Origin: Huiozyma naganishii CBS 8797
Taxonomy: Eukaryota > Ascomycota > Saccharomycetes > Saccharomycetales > Saccharomycetaceae
Assembly: GCF_000348985.1 (NCBI RefSeq)
Contig: NC_035925.1
Coordinates: 929,247-993,246, forward strand
DNA: 64,000 nt
Reading direction: 5' to 3'
Positions within the stretch are counted from its first letter, which is position 1, and every line of letters starts with the position of its first letter. Below the pieces are notes generated by a model, which searched no databases, was not told the DNA's origin, and worked only from the letters and a program-made list of their open reading frames with translations. Positions 29,576-39,600 of the stretch are shown piece by piece. The translations under genes were made by a program, and so were the position numbers.

Positions 29576-31654
29576 TTACGGCAACACTGTGAACAAGGAT
29601 GAATTTTCCGACTGCAATGAATTATTAAATTTTTGTAAGGAGTTTGTCTGCATCAAACGATACATTTGATTGGCAACGCTCTCGTAGAGCGAGTACAAAT
29701 TTTTCAAAGTCGACAGGACACCACTGTCATTGTTCATGTTCGATACCTCTAGTTTAGGATATGTTTTGCCTATAGTGATGCTGTCAAATGGGGGACGGGT
29801 ATCTTGTAGAATAAGCGAATTGGGTTTTTTGACACGCGAAAGATTTCCATCATTCGATTTTGAAGGAATATACGCCCTTTTCGGGGGGCTGGGCAAAGTA
29901 TCAATGCTCACTAGTAGGTGCATGTTGCTGTCATGCTTAATTTGACTCAGCTCAGTCAATGACTCCTTTAGAGGGGAACGTGGATGCAGAATTATTTCTG
30001 TTATACTCTCGCGAAAACCATGTTCGATATTAAGTTGGTAAGGTGCGCCAACCATGATATATGTCGAGTAAATATGTGAGGCCATTTCAAGACACTCATC
30101 GGCCTGTTTACCCAATGCCGCATCCATGGTTACTGCAATGGAGTTGCTTGGTCGCTTTGAAGGGACATTTTTAATGGATTTCGAGTCTAGACACTTCTTT
30201 AAAACAGTCATTCGTTTCAAGAATTTTTTGATCTCAATGTATACGTCCAAGTTTTCTGCACAAAATTCCTTCTCTAAATGATTTCTAAACAGATATCGCA
30301 GACCTGGGTCTGCCAGTATTTCATCCAGCTTCAAAAACTTCTTCAAGCATTCGGGATTTGTTGATTTATTGGAATTGTGCCCCCCAGAACTTTCACCAAG
30401 CTTTTCGCTTTCAACTGACTCCAAGGAATAGTCTTCCAGCGAAGTTTCCTTTGAAGAGTTCGATTGTCGGTCGTTACCTAAACCGTCTGACAATAATTGC
30501 TTCGGCCGAGCATCATTATTCCACTGTACGAGATCCCACCCAAGTTTCGACAATATAAAAAAGGCAGACCTGCTGACAACAAATTTACCTTTCTTATTGC
30601 AGGATGGCTTGGCAAATATTGGAATGATAAGACCTGCTTTCAAGAATAAAGCTGCCAACGCAATTGCTTCTTTCGGGTATAGTATATCAGTGCAGTCAAG
30701 TAGCCACTGCCACAGTACCTTAGAGGTAAATGTATATTCTGCTACCAATTTAGGCTCTATAAATTGCTTCGAACGAAATAATCTGATACCCGTATCCGAT
30801 GCGTAGTACTGGATATGGGAATCCGAATCCGGATTGGTAAAGTATTTGTGGGATAATGGGGAAATTCTCTCTTCGTCACTCAAGTCTTTACTTGATATCT
30901 GGTCCAGCCACGAGGTTTCGAGACTATCGGGCGTACCGGACACATCTTTTTCCTTATACAGGTAGCTGTTATTATTTTCAAAAGTAAATATATCTGTATT
31001 GCATTCCAACAGTTTCGATAGTGGTGGTAGGCGATCATTCTCATTTATGGGGGTCCAAAAGTTAGGTGCTTTACCCAGCAACTTCACTAGCAAAATGTGT
31101 AAAAGTTTATCACTATGGATCAATGAGTCTGTTATAGAGCTTCTCTCAAATGCGAACAGCTCCATTGAATTCAGTGATGACAACATGATGTCAGGTATCT
31201 TTTTTAATCCAATGTCTTTGGCGTATCTAGTTAATATCGCAACTCCCTTAGGGGTTGGTTGGAGCAAAACTTTCTCTTTGGGTTCACTTCTTGTTCTATC
31301 CGTCGGGCTGTGCAATAACTTCGCATCCATAAATGCCGCTATTAAACGTCGTCCTAAGCCTTCTTTGATATGATATGACACATCTAAGCAAATTGTATTC
31401 TTGCTAGCACTAATTTCAAGTTTCTGCATTTTCGCCAATGCATCTGATACTAAAAATGAGAAAGGATGAGGTTTGTGGATTGCAAAGAAGCTAGGTTTTT
31501 GAGGAAATGTATCTTGCTTTAAATTCATACATATTAGGAAGACCGAGTAAACACACTTCAAATCCTCAGTAAATAATAACCCGTTTGGTGTCCTTCTTAA
31601 ACTATCAGAAGAAATTTCGTGCATTGTTTGGCTCTGAATTCTCGTATTTGACAT
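29576..31654 (-). CDS. SST2: RGS protein Sst2, desensitises pheromone signalling
   Basis: Sst2 is the GTPase-activating RGS protein for the mating G-alpha Gpa1. The ORF has 692 residues (S. cerevisiae 698) and starts at 31654. The N-terminal half holds the tandem DEP-type region that binds the receptor tail (FERSSITDSLIHSDKLLHIL near residue 173). The RGS domain runs from about residue 410 (LKKFLKLDEILADPGLRYLF) with a long insertion, as in S. cerevisiae, and closes with GAPYQLNIEHGFRESI. The C terminus matches the family (LYESVANQMYRLM). Three consensus pheromone elements lie upstream. Confidence 0.97.
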   Translation of the reverse strand: MSNTRIQSQTMHEISSDSLRRTPNGLLFTEDLKCVYSVFLICMNLKQDTFPQKPSFFAIHKPHPFSFLVSDALAKMQKLEISASKNTICLDVSYHIKEGLGRRLIAAFMDAKLLHSPTDRTRSEPKEKVLLQPTPKGVAILTRYAKDIGLKKIPDIMLSSLNSMELFAFERSSITDSLIHSDKLLHILLVKLLGKAPNFWTPINENDRLPPLSKLLECNTDIFTFENNNSYLYKEKDVSGTPDSLETSWLDQISSKDLSDEERISPLSHKYFTNPDSDSHIQYYASDTGIRLFRSKQFIEPKLVAEYTFTSKVLWQWLLDCTDILYPKEAIALAALFLKAGLIIPIFAKPSCNKKGKFVVSRSAFFILSKLGWDLVQWNNDARPKQLLSDGLGNDRQSNSSKETSLEDYSLESVESEKLGESSGGHNSNKSTNPECLKKFLKLDEILADPGLRYLFRNHLEKEFCAENLDVYIEIKKFLKRMTVLKKCLDSKSIKNVPSKRPSNSIAVTMDAALGKQADECLEMASHIYSTYIMVGAPYQLNIEHGFRESITEIILHPRSPLKESLTELSQIKHDSNMHLLVSIDTLPSPPKRAYIPSKSNDGNLSRVKKPNSLILQDTRPPFDSITIGKTYPKLEVSNMNNDSGVLSTLKNLYSLYESVANQMYRLMQTNSLQKFNNSLQSENSSLFTVLP

Positions 31655-31801
31655 TTCGCTGAGATCCCCTCGTTAAATACCAAAGTGATACTCGGTTGGC
31701 TAGACCGTGATTTGTGTTATTTGGTTGTCACAAATGGAACGTTCACCGTGTCGTGGTTCTTTTATACGTCATCCATTTTCATACTCAAAAAAATAACAAC
31801 T

Positions 31802-31933
31802 TGAAACAGGAATGTTACGATGCCCAGCTCTCTGAAAGAAGGTACAAAAATAGACTGTTTCATTTCAATTTTGGATCAAATTGTGATTACGCCGTTCTCC
31901 TTACGATGACTAAAACGGTAGCTAAATGTTTCA
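31802..31933 (-). promoter_or_regulatory. Three pheromone response elements of SST2
   Basis: Exact TGAAACA matches occur at 31802-31808 (+), 31856-31862 (reverse strand) and 31927-31933 (reverse strand), 150-280 bp before the SST2 start. Multiple Ste12 sites are what a pheromone-induced negative regulator would need. The rest of 31655-32180 has no supported gene; an 86-residue ORF at 31714-31974 is rejected. Confidence 0.7.
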
Positions 31934-32180
31934 GTTATCGCTTGTTTTCAGCGTATGGATCTAATGACGAATGAGGAAAAAAAACAAAAAAGTAAAATAA
32001 TCGCAACCTCAAATTAACATTGATATAATGCTATAATCATGTTGGCGCTAAAGACTATCCGCCCAAAGGATGCCATGGTACTCCACCTACCAAACAATTT
32101 TATTCCTTGGCAGGTTTGATGAATAGACAGTATATTAATTGGGAAGTTTTAGCCTAACAGATCACGCCAACATCAAATTG

Positions 32181-33581
32181 TCACCCGAAAGTTGGCTGTT
32201 GTGGGTTAAAGAGAAACAAGAGTGATCCAAACTCCGCAAGGTCAAGTATCGTGGTTAAAATATTCTCCTTACATCTCAGAATGCTTTGCTTATTTGTGTA
32301 CGAACTCTCTATCATTTCAGAGACTTTACATTTTTCTTTGTTATCTTGTAGAGCAGTTATCATATTTTTGTTCCAAAAATCCACGTAAATGTTGTCTGGA
32401 TTTCCTGCTTTAGTTATTTTCAAACTTTGAAAGACTTTGTTTCTGTATACTCGGAAAGATATTGATTCTTCAAACAAGGACGGGATGAATATACTGTCGT
32501 CCAGCGAGGGACGATGTTCAAGGACAACAGAGCGTGCTCTCCGGATTATGAAAAACGTAATGACCGGCTTACTAAACTTCATACAAGCTTGTAGTGCCTG
32601 GACTATTCCAATTGCAGAAAGAATTCTCCCATCAAATAATCCTTCGTTTGCTGAATATCTCACTTTGAAAACTAAAACGGATTTTATCTTTCCTAAACCT
32701 TCTTCTCGTTCTTTATTTTCTATAAAGTCTGAAAAATCAATCGTATTGGTAAGACCTATCAAGAGCTTTAAATCAGAGTCATGTGAAGATATCAGTTTCG
32801 TTATCATCCCCTCATCAGTGATATGAAGTTGATTAACGACTTGCCGTAAAATATGCTGTCGAAGCATTGCATGCTGCTGTAACTCCTCTACTTCAAGTGT
32901 AACGTAAATGAACCGAACAGCTGAAGATTTCTCTTCATATCTATTCAAAACGCTTTGGAGCAGGCAGTCACTTAAACAATTATTCTCATATAAGTTGCCG
33001 TCATTTTGAATAAGTGATCTGTGGATTGAAGGAGTGCGAGCACAGTCTGATTTTTCAAGAACGCTTTGTACTGATTTTTCAATCCACACCGCCACTTTCC
33101 GTAGTATATCACTTGAATTAATGAACTCGTCTGGAAGGCCTGACTTTCTAACAGAAATATTTTCTAGGTCCTTCCAGAACTGTTGCGTTAGTTCGGCAGT
33201 AGACTTCATAGGATTGCGCAATTTGGATGCAGGTACTAATTCTGAGGCAAAAATGTGAGGTGATGGGACCCTTTTAGGGTTCTTGCCAGTAACGACACCT
33301 GCGACCTCTCCACCAGATGACATGGACATTTCTCTTCCTATATTCTCTTGTAATGAGGAAAGCGCCCTTTGGGACATCTCAGCTAATGGTGGGCCAATGG
33401 AGCCTTCCTCCCCAATTTGCTTGCCTTCATCGTTTTGAGCTTTGGAATGTGGGATCAACGATATACTTCTGGTTTGGAGCATCTGATCGTGGTCGTTTCT
33501 AACGTCCTTTATTATAGCATTGTAATCGACCGTCAACTTGGATTTCCGAACTGGTGGGAAGTCCCCAGCAGTGTCCTCCAT
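32181..33581 (-). CDS. RIF2: Telomere protein Rif2 (ORC4-derived)
   Basis: Rif2 binds Rap1 at telomeres, limits telomerase and restrains Mre11-Rad50. The start at 33581 gives 466 residues (S. cerevisiae 395). The N terminus (GDFPPVRKSKLTVDYNAIIK) closely resembles the MIN/BAT motif of S. cerevisiae Rif2 (DFAPIRRSKKVVD), which acts on Rad50. The rest is an ORC4-like AAA+ body without a recognisable Walker A GxxxxGK, as expected for Rif2 and not for an active Orc4. Position after SST2 matches YLR452C-YLR453C; its neighbour TIF3 comes from the ORC4 side (YPR162C-YPR163C). The C-terminal half is divergent, so the call rests on the N-terminal motif plus synteny. Confidence 0.85.
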   Translation of the reverse strand: MEDTAGDFPPVRKSKLTVDYNAIIKDVRNDHDQMLQTRSISLIPHSKAQNDEGKQIGEEGSIGPPLAEMSQRALSSLQENIGREMSMSSGGEVAGVVTGKNPKRVPSPHIFASELVPASKLRNPMKSTAELTQQFWKDLENISVRKSGLPDEFINSSDILRKVAVWIEKSVQSVLEKSDCARTPSIHRSLIQNDGNLYENNCLSDCLLQSVLNRYEEKSSAVRFIYVTLEVEELQQHAMLRQHILRQVVNQLHITDEGMITKLISSHDSDLKLLIGLTNTIDFSDFIENKEREEGLGKIKSVLVFKVRYSANEGLFDGRILSAIGIVQALQACMKFSKPVITFFIIRRARSVVLEHRPSLDDSIFIPSLFEESISFRVYRNKVFQSLKITKAGNPDNIYVDFWNKNMITALQDNKEKCKVSEMIESSYTNKQSILRCKENILTTILDLAEFGSLLFLFNPQQPTFG

Positions 33582-33964
33582 TCTAACCGAGATATATCCA
33601 ACAAACAATCATTTACGCACTCCACAACGAAGAACGATGACCTCGATAACTTTCGTAGGACGTACTTTTACCTTACTATCAATTTTATTTATTTTTTTGG
33701 TTCAGTTGGATTTTTTGAAATTATGATACATAAAGATTATTGAGGGAAGTCTTTAAACAAAGTACTTACAGATGTTGCAATGTGAAGTGTTCTATCCAGT
33801 TAGCGCTATATTACAGTAATTGATCTTGAAGGTCCGTTTGAAGAATGGGATCAGAAATATAGATCCTGGAGGTTTCCCCAAGTCAGCGAAGGCTTCGTTG
33901 GAGTTGAGGAAGAAGCATAGTCGTAGTAGTAGTAATCGAGACCGGTATGAGAAGCAGAACCCTA
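33582..33964. other. RIF2-TIF3 intergenic region
   Basis: About 380 bp with the RIF2 promoter and the TIF3 3' end. It includes an AT-rich stretch near 33680-33710. No gene or clear regulatory motif was recognised. Confidence 0.4.
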
Positions 33965-35401
33965 TTATTTTTTACCCACGACTTCCCATTCGTCATTGTC
34001 GCCTTCTGTGACGGACAAAGAGGCGGTCTTTTGGGCCAGTTCATCTACGTTACCTTCGTCCTTTTTCTCTGAAGTTTCTTGCTTTGATTCTTCGTCGTCC
34101 TCGTCGTCGTCATCCTCGCTGCGCAGCACTTCGTAGGCAGATTTTTGAATCTTTGTCTTTTCCTCAGTAGAGGTAGCGGGTTTCTCAGCCTGCTTTCCGG
34201 GGAAAGCTCTCTTTCCCTGTGTCTTCTTACCGAAGTGGGCGCCCTTAGCAGCCCCCCAGTCCAATTGTGGTTCGTCGCGCGCGGGCTGTCTTTGTCTTTC
34301 TCTTTGAGATCCCGTGAATTGGGAACCTCTAGCGGCCCCCCAGTTCAAGTTGGCCTCCTCTCTTGGTGGTCTAGATTCTTTGAAGTTGGATCCTCTAACC
34401 GCGTTCCAATCCAAGTTGGCCTCCTCTCTTGGTGGTCTAGATTCTTTGAAATTGGAACCTCTAACCGCGTTCCAATCCAAGTTGGCCTCCTCTCTTGGTG
34501 GTCTAGACTCTTTGAAATTGGAACCTCTAACCGCGTTCCAATCCAAGTTGGCCTCCTCTCTTGGTGCTCTAGATTCTTTGAAATTAGACCCCCTGACAGC
34601 GTCCCAGTTCAAGTTAGCCTCGTCCCTCATGGGTCTCGACGCCTTGAAATTGGACCCCCTGGCGGCCCCCCAGTCGATATCAACCTCGTCACCACCACCG
34701 GACCCTTGGAACTGGGACCCGCGTGCGCCGGACCAGTCGACATCGGCCCCACCAAAACCAAACCCACCTCTCTTTGGTGCTGCAACGGCAACGTAAACGG
34801 TACGTTCGTTCAATTTCGTGGCGTTGAAAGTCAGCGCTGTGACCAGATCCTCACGTTCCTTAAACCCGACGAAGGCCATACCTTTCAACCGCGATGGGTC
34901 GTCCATAGCCGTTGGCAGGTCAATGTCGTCGACAGCACCTTGCTTCCCGAGCCCATCCTCGACCCACGCCTTGACACCCTCTGGGGATATATCCCATGGG
35001 ATGTTGTTGATGATGGCCCTGTATGGAGGGTGGTTGGGCACCGGGTACTCCTCACGGGGGCCCCTGCTACCACCAGCACCACCGCCAAACGAACCAAACC
35101 CACCGGTCTTCTCACCGCCTTGCAACGCAGGGTCTAGCCTCGAGGCACCACCACTACCACCACCATAACCGAAACCTCTGTCACCACCGCCAAAACCTCT
35201 GTCCCCACGCCCGAACCCACCACGGCCACCGGCGGCAGCCTTGATCTCCTCCAGAGGGATCGCGTTGGCTGGAGTCGTTCTCTCGATTGGAATGTTGATC
35301 TTGTTCAAGTCTACGTCCTCCTCTGTCCAGGACGAGTCGAACGTATCGTCGTTCAAGAACGAGTTCAAGTCCATCTTCACTGTCTTCTTAGGTGGAGCCA
35401 T
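33965..35401 (-). CDS. TIF3: Translation initiation factor eIF4B (Tif3)
   Basis: Tif3 is yeast eIF4B, which stimulates eIF4F-dependent mRNA recruitment and binds the 40S subunit. The start at 35401 (MAPPKKTVKMDLNSFL) gives 478 residues (S. cerevisiae 436). Order: the conserved N terminus, a Gly/Arg-rich stretch with repeated GFGGG units, an RRM (YRAIINNIPWDISPEGVKAW onwards), eight copies of a roughly 22-residue repeat with the core DWxxARGSxF, and an acidic C terminus ending DNDEWEVVGKK. S. cerevisiae has about seven repeats. The extra length comes from the Gly-rich stretch and the repeats. Confidence 0.97.
   Translation of the reverse strand: MAPPKKTVKMDLNSFLNDDTFDSSWTEEDVDLNKINIPIERTTPANAIPLEEIKAAAGGRGGFGRGDRGFGGGDRGFGYGGGSGGASRLDPALQGGEKTGGFGSFGGGAGGSRGPREEYPVPNHPPYRAIINNIPWDISPEGVKAWVEDGLGKQGAVDDIDLPTAMDDPSRLKGMAFVGFKEREDLVTALTFNATKLNERTVYVAVAAPKRGGFGFGGADVDWSGARGSQFQGSGGGDEVDIDWGAARGSNFKASRPMRDEANLNWDAVRGSNFKESRAPREEANLDWNAVRGSNFKESRPPREEANLDWNAVRGSNFKESRPPREEANLDWNAVRGSNFKESRPPREEANLNWGAARGSQFTGSQRERQRQPARDEPQLDWGAAKGAHFGKKTQGKRAFPGKQAEKPATSTEEKTKIQKSAYEVLRSEDDDDEDDEESKQETSEKKDEGNVDELAQKTASLSVTEGDNDEWEVVGKK
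34351..34614 (-). repeat. Four near-identical 66-bp tandem units in TIF3
   Basis: Units begin at 34351, 34417, 34483 and 34549, exactly 66 bp apart (22 codons each), and differ at only a few bases. They encode the central eIF4B repeats. Flanking repeats are more diverged, so these four look recently duplicated or homogenised. Confidence 0.9.
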
Positions 35402-35616
35402 TTTGCGTGTCTGTGTCTGTGCGTCTGTCTCTATGAGCGTGCCCTTGCTATAGCTTGCAACAATCAAACAACCCTAATGCTAACTGTGAACAAGCGAACT
35501 ATCCAACGCACCAATCCATCGAGCGATGCTTGTAACGATGGTCTTTTCGATTCCTCGTTGAAAGAAAATTTTTCACTTTTCGCGAACAGCAGAAACAGCC
35601 CAGACACCCAAGAAAC

Positions 35617-36024
35617 TAGACCTGGTGCGGGATTGAAATTTTGCCCGCAAAATTTCGGAGAAAAAACTGCATATCACGTGACTGCGGAACTGAAAATTGT
35701 CAGATGCGGAATTAAGCGGAATGTGCACGTGATCACTGCGGGATTGCACGTGATGGGATAGTAACACCCACGAGTATTGTTGTTGTGTAGTATTTGCCCA
35801 ACCGGGATAACAGTGACAGTGGTGGGCATTCTCTTCAACTGTGACCGTACTTGCAGGGCACGCTCTGTCCAAAGGTGTATAGGTAAATGTGCTGCATTGT
35901 GTCCCCCCCAGTCTGCAAAAAGCAAAGCACTTCGGGTAATGGAAAACTGTCTCCATTCGCGCTGCCCAAACACGTGATCAAAAATCATTTTCTCTTGTGC
36001 GGGATTCAGTCCCCACCAGGTCTA
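35617..36024 (-). mobile_element. 408-bp non-autonomous hAT-type element (MITE)
   Basis: The element is bounded by inverted ends: TAGACCTGGTG at 35617 reading right and the same 11 bases on the opposite strand ending at 36024. Similarity continues for about 20 bp with one gap and one mismatch. It is flanked by a perfect 8-bp direct repeat, CAAGAAAC, at 35609-35616 and 36025-36032, the duplication length of hAT transposons. There is no coding capacity. The right half, read on the minus strand, aligns for roughly 250 bp with the sequence starting at 58220, including GATCACGT, GGGCAGCG and ATGGAGACAGTTTT. Four CACGTG boxes lie inside. Confidence 0.88.
35675..35976. promoter_or_regulatory. CACGTG cluster inside the hAT-type element
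   Basis: CACGTG occurs at 35675-35680, 35726-35731, 35747-35752 and 35971-35976, with a fifth just outside at 36039-36044. The inner copies sit in a recurring context (CACGTGA near CTGCGG), which suggests subterminal repeats of the element. They would also be Cbf1 or Tye7 type sites in the shared TIF3/FMP27 promoter. A Reb1-type CGGGTAA lies at 35935-35941. Confidence 0.6.
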
Positions 36025-36032
36025 CAAGAAAC

Positions 36033-36630
36033 AAATGGCACGTGACTAGGGCTTGCATTTGGCGGAACCGCCTGAGTAAGTTAGGGCTTGCAGCGAAGCG
36101 TGCACCAACCCACCCCCACCTTGTAGAATGCGTAAGGTTCTCCAAGACCGGGTAACCCCTGACATCTCCGCGGGCCTCCGCCGGGCACCCGCCCCAAAAG
36201 GGGTAACAGAGTTCCCAAACGGGATACACACTGCCCAAACGGGAAGCCTGCCCGGCAGAGTGCCCGCTTCTGCGGCGCCGTCTCTGCATCTCGGCCCACC
36301 CGTCGTCCCTTCCCCTATTTGCTGCAGGCTTCCTTGGCTCTCGCTGGGGGGAAAAGGGTTTGAAGCTGGGATTATGGAAGATGGAACAAAGGAATATAAT
36401 GCGATACCATTAAGTAATTTAACCAGGATGAATCCCTGGTGAGATACATTACTAGAGAGCACAAACAAACCTTGGGAACTTGCTAGTTTCGTTTCTTGGT
36501 TGCGTTCGTAAAGGAAAACAAGATCGGAGTGACAAGTTCTATTCTACGTGTGTTATTTTTCATTTTTTTCGTTTCATTTGGACTAGTATCCCTCGGTTAG
36601 ATTAAGTTCCACGTACATCCTGGATTGCTA
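36033..36630. other. FMP27 promoter side of the TIF3/FMP27 divergent region
   Basis: Contains CACGTG at 36039-36044, a Tbf1-type TTAGGGCT at 36081-36088 and a Reb1-type CGGGTAA at 36149-36155. A GC-rich tract follows at about 36160-36350. Several overlapping ORFs in the tract have no known similarity and are not called. Confidence 0.5.
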
Positions 36631-39600
36631 ATGTGGAATCCCGTTCATTGGCCCATCTGGATATGGGAGGTTGTTGCCGCTCTCGCGGCACTGAAATGGC
36701 TGCTCAAATGGACTGTCGGGTTCGATGTGACCTACATTAATCCGATGAAGGCAAAAATCGGGTTCAAGTATAAGAACCTGCTAGAAGTGAAAGATTTACA
36801 AGTTATACCTTTGCAGAAGAAGATTATTCTCAGCGGTGTGACAGTCTTTGCAAATGATAAGAAAAAGAAGGTACCGACGGCGGGGCCTTCCACTACAGAT
36901 GGCCAAAAGAAGCTTCCCCAGAAGAAGAAACTCGAGTTGCCCAAATGGGTCTCGTCGAAGTTTGGCTTATTGTCGTTTTTTTTAGACGATTTCCGGATTG
37001 CAGTGAATCACCTCCACGTCGTGGACCAACAGTTGAAAGTATCGGTTGTGTATTTCGTGCTCAGCTTACAAGACACAGAGGGGAAACGCTTTTCGGTATC
37101 GCTCGGTATCAAGGATGTCGAATGGAGGAACGAGTCCTCCTGCTCTGACATGTACTTGACCGTGAGAGGTCACTTGCCCACTGACAGTCCACACCCGGTG
37201 GACCAAGTTGAGGTAGATTTGAAGCTGGGGAAATTCTCACTCTCAATGGAGGCACTGCACCAACTACAGCAGAAACAGGCCCTGGGGAAGACAAAACCAA
37301 TCAAGGAGACCCGCGCCCCACTGGACGAAAAGGATATCGACAAGATTGTCGGATCAATTGTAGCAAAGACAGCACTGATGGCAGACTCGGTACTACCATT
37401 GAAAGAACTGAACGTCACAATCGAAAAACTGTGCCTGAGAGATTTGGCCATCGCAAAACACGAAAGATTGAGATGTATGAACAAGTTTTTAAGTTACAGC
37501 TTCTCGTTGTCAAACCTCACTTTCAACGTGAGCAGGTACCGCCCAGGGATGCCAGGATACCAACTATCCTTCAAAGAGGAGGATACACCATTCAAACTCA
37601 CTCTGAACATGACAAGAGTCAACATCTCGCTGAACATGACCAGGAAACACAACCCATCAGAGACCGTCAAGTTTTTGGAGATACCAAATATTTCACTGTT
37701 TGGCGAAACTAACCTCGGTTCTCAAAAATTCAAGCATGACTACTTCCAAACTCCAGAAAACGCGGTTTGTAATTTGAGAGCAAACGTTGCGTCCCCAACT
37801 ATGGATATCAACGTCGAACACTTGTCCTTCTGGAAGTGTTTTTTGAAAAACATCAAGGTCTTCACAGAAGCCTTCACTGACCCAGTACAGGTGACGTGTG
37901 GTGGCAATAAGGACAAGTTCGTCATGAGAAGCGCGACTTTTTCCTACTTCAAAAGTTTCCTGCCCCTGGTTTTCGTCAAACTGAACCTGGATGATCCAAA
38001 GATTGTGTTCAAAGATAACGATGACCTAATAATGGTGAAATTGTCCACGTTCCTAGTCAACTGGCACTCGAAGAGATTCTTCAGGGAAAAAATGAACTCT
38101 TTGAAGTACGAGGAAGAGTTATGCTACGAGAGCAAGATATATCTTGAAGTACTCGATCTAAGGTTCCAACATATCGTGAAGACAGATAACTACAAAAACA
38201 CCATCTTCAGAATCGACAGCATTTCATCTCTCCATCACTTGAAGCTGGAACCATCAACGATAGTGGCCGTTTCAGGGGACATCGATAACCTCACCATCGA
38301 CTTATCTGAATTACGAACCATGGTAATGCTGAGTAAAATGATTAGAAAGCTTGATTGCCAAATATCAAACGTCGAGAAAAATTACTTCAAACCACTGTAC
38401 GAAAAATTCGCTGCACAGATCAGTAACAGCGAACAGCAATGCGACTTGATTTCGAAAACATTTGAAGAGGAGAAAGTATTACCAAGCACCTTCCTGTTTG
38501 AGAAGTTGCCAGACTGTTTCGACTACGTTAAGTTTGATGTCAGAAAATTTACCATGTTGTTGGGTGCAAGGTCTGTATTTATGCCTCCCGATGTGTTCTC
38601 ATCGATCGAGTCACAGAGTTCCCACGATTTAGTTGACGGGAAACTGAGAAAATTCTGTACCAAAATGGATCAACTTCAGATCGCCCTTTTTGGGAATTAC
38701 ACCCAGTGGAAAAACAAATACGACGACGGAAAAGTTAACATGGTCAAGCATGGAGAAGAGGCATCATACAAGGGATACTTTCACGATGGTCTCGACGATA
38801 TCTCAAGTACAGAGTCCACTGAGATTGGCTTTATATGGTCCTTTAACGTACTGGCAAATGACGTAACGTGCACAGTGATTGGGGAAACTCCAGATTCGAC
38901 TAATGAACTGACGTCAAGGACTGTGTCGAAGCTATCTGTGCTGTCATTGAACGTATACCCTGACACAGACACACTGGAAATCAACGATTCCAAAATGATA
39001 AGGGTTCAATTCAACAACAAAAAGGTTAAAAACGTGTTTTCCTTGATGAACACTTTCTTGGTCATATCTGGTATCCATACGCTTCATCAAATATTTGGTA
39101 AGTGCCAACAAACTGAGCAGGTGTCATGGGCTAAACAGTACCTGATGAAGATCAATAAGAGCAAAAAGAAATCCTCTGTTAAGTTGATACAATGGAGCGA
39201 ACTTAAATCATTGATAGATGTAAGCTTCCTATCTGAAACATTCGATGAGATAATGTCGCTCCCTAATGGACTAAAGACGAGGGTGGAATCGCATAATACT
39301 CTTTTCACTGTGAGGAGTCTAAAGGACATTGTCATCTCGGGGGACTTTTTCCGGACTTGTATTCAATCACCTACTGACCCATCGTTATGGGAAAGGTTTG
39401 TGGTAATTAACAAATTTTCCATAACAGCGGACCTCGATGAGCTCAAAGCACAGAAGACAGCCAACTACGCTGACCTAATCAAAGCCAAACCTGCAATTAT
39501 ATTGGAAAACGAATCTTGGCATTTTTCGGTCCCATTCAAATTTGAATTACACAGGCTGATCGACAATTTCTCCACTGTCTTGAAGACCATAAAACAAATG

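Noticed and set aside
31714..31974. 86-residue ORF in the SST2 promoter
   Set aside because: Overlaps the pheromone elements and has no recognisable domain.
32181..33581. ORC4 as the identity
   Set aside because: No Walker A motif, and the N terminus matches Rif2.
34145..35168. 330-residue and other plus-strand ORFs over TIF3
   Set aside because: Antisense shadows kept open by the TIF3 repeats; no known similarity.
35617..36024. Solo LTR of a Ty element
   Set aside because: The ends are inverted TAGACC repeats, not TG...CA, and the duplication is 8 bp rather than the 5 bp typical of Ty elements.
35573..36468. ORFs of 100-140 residues between TIF3 and FMP27
   Set aside because: They lie in the MITE and the GC-rich tract, overlap each other in several frames, and have no known similarity.
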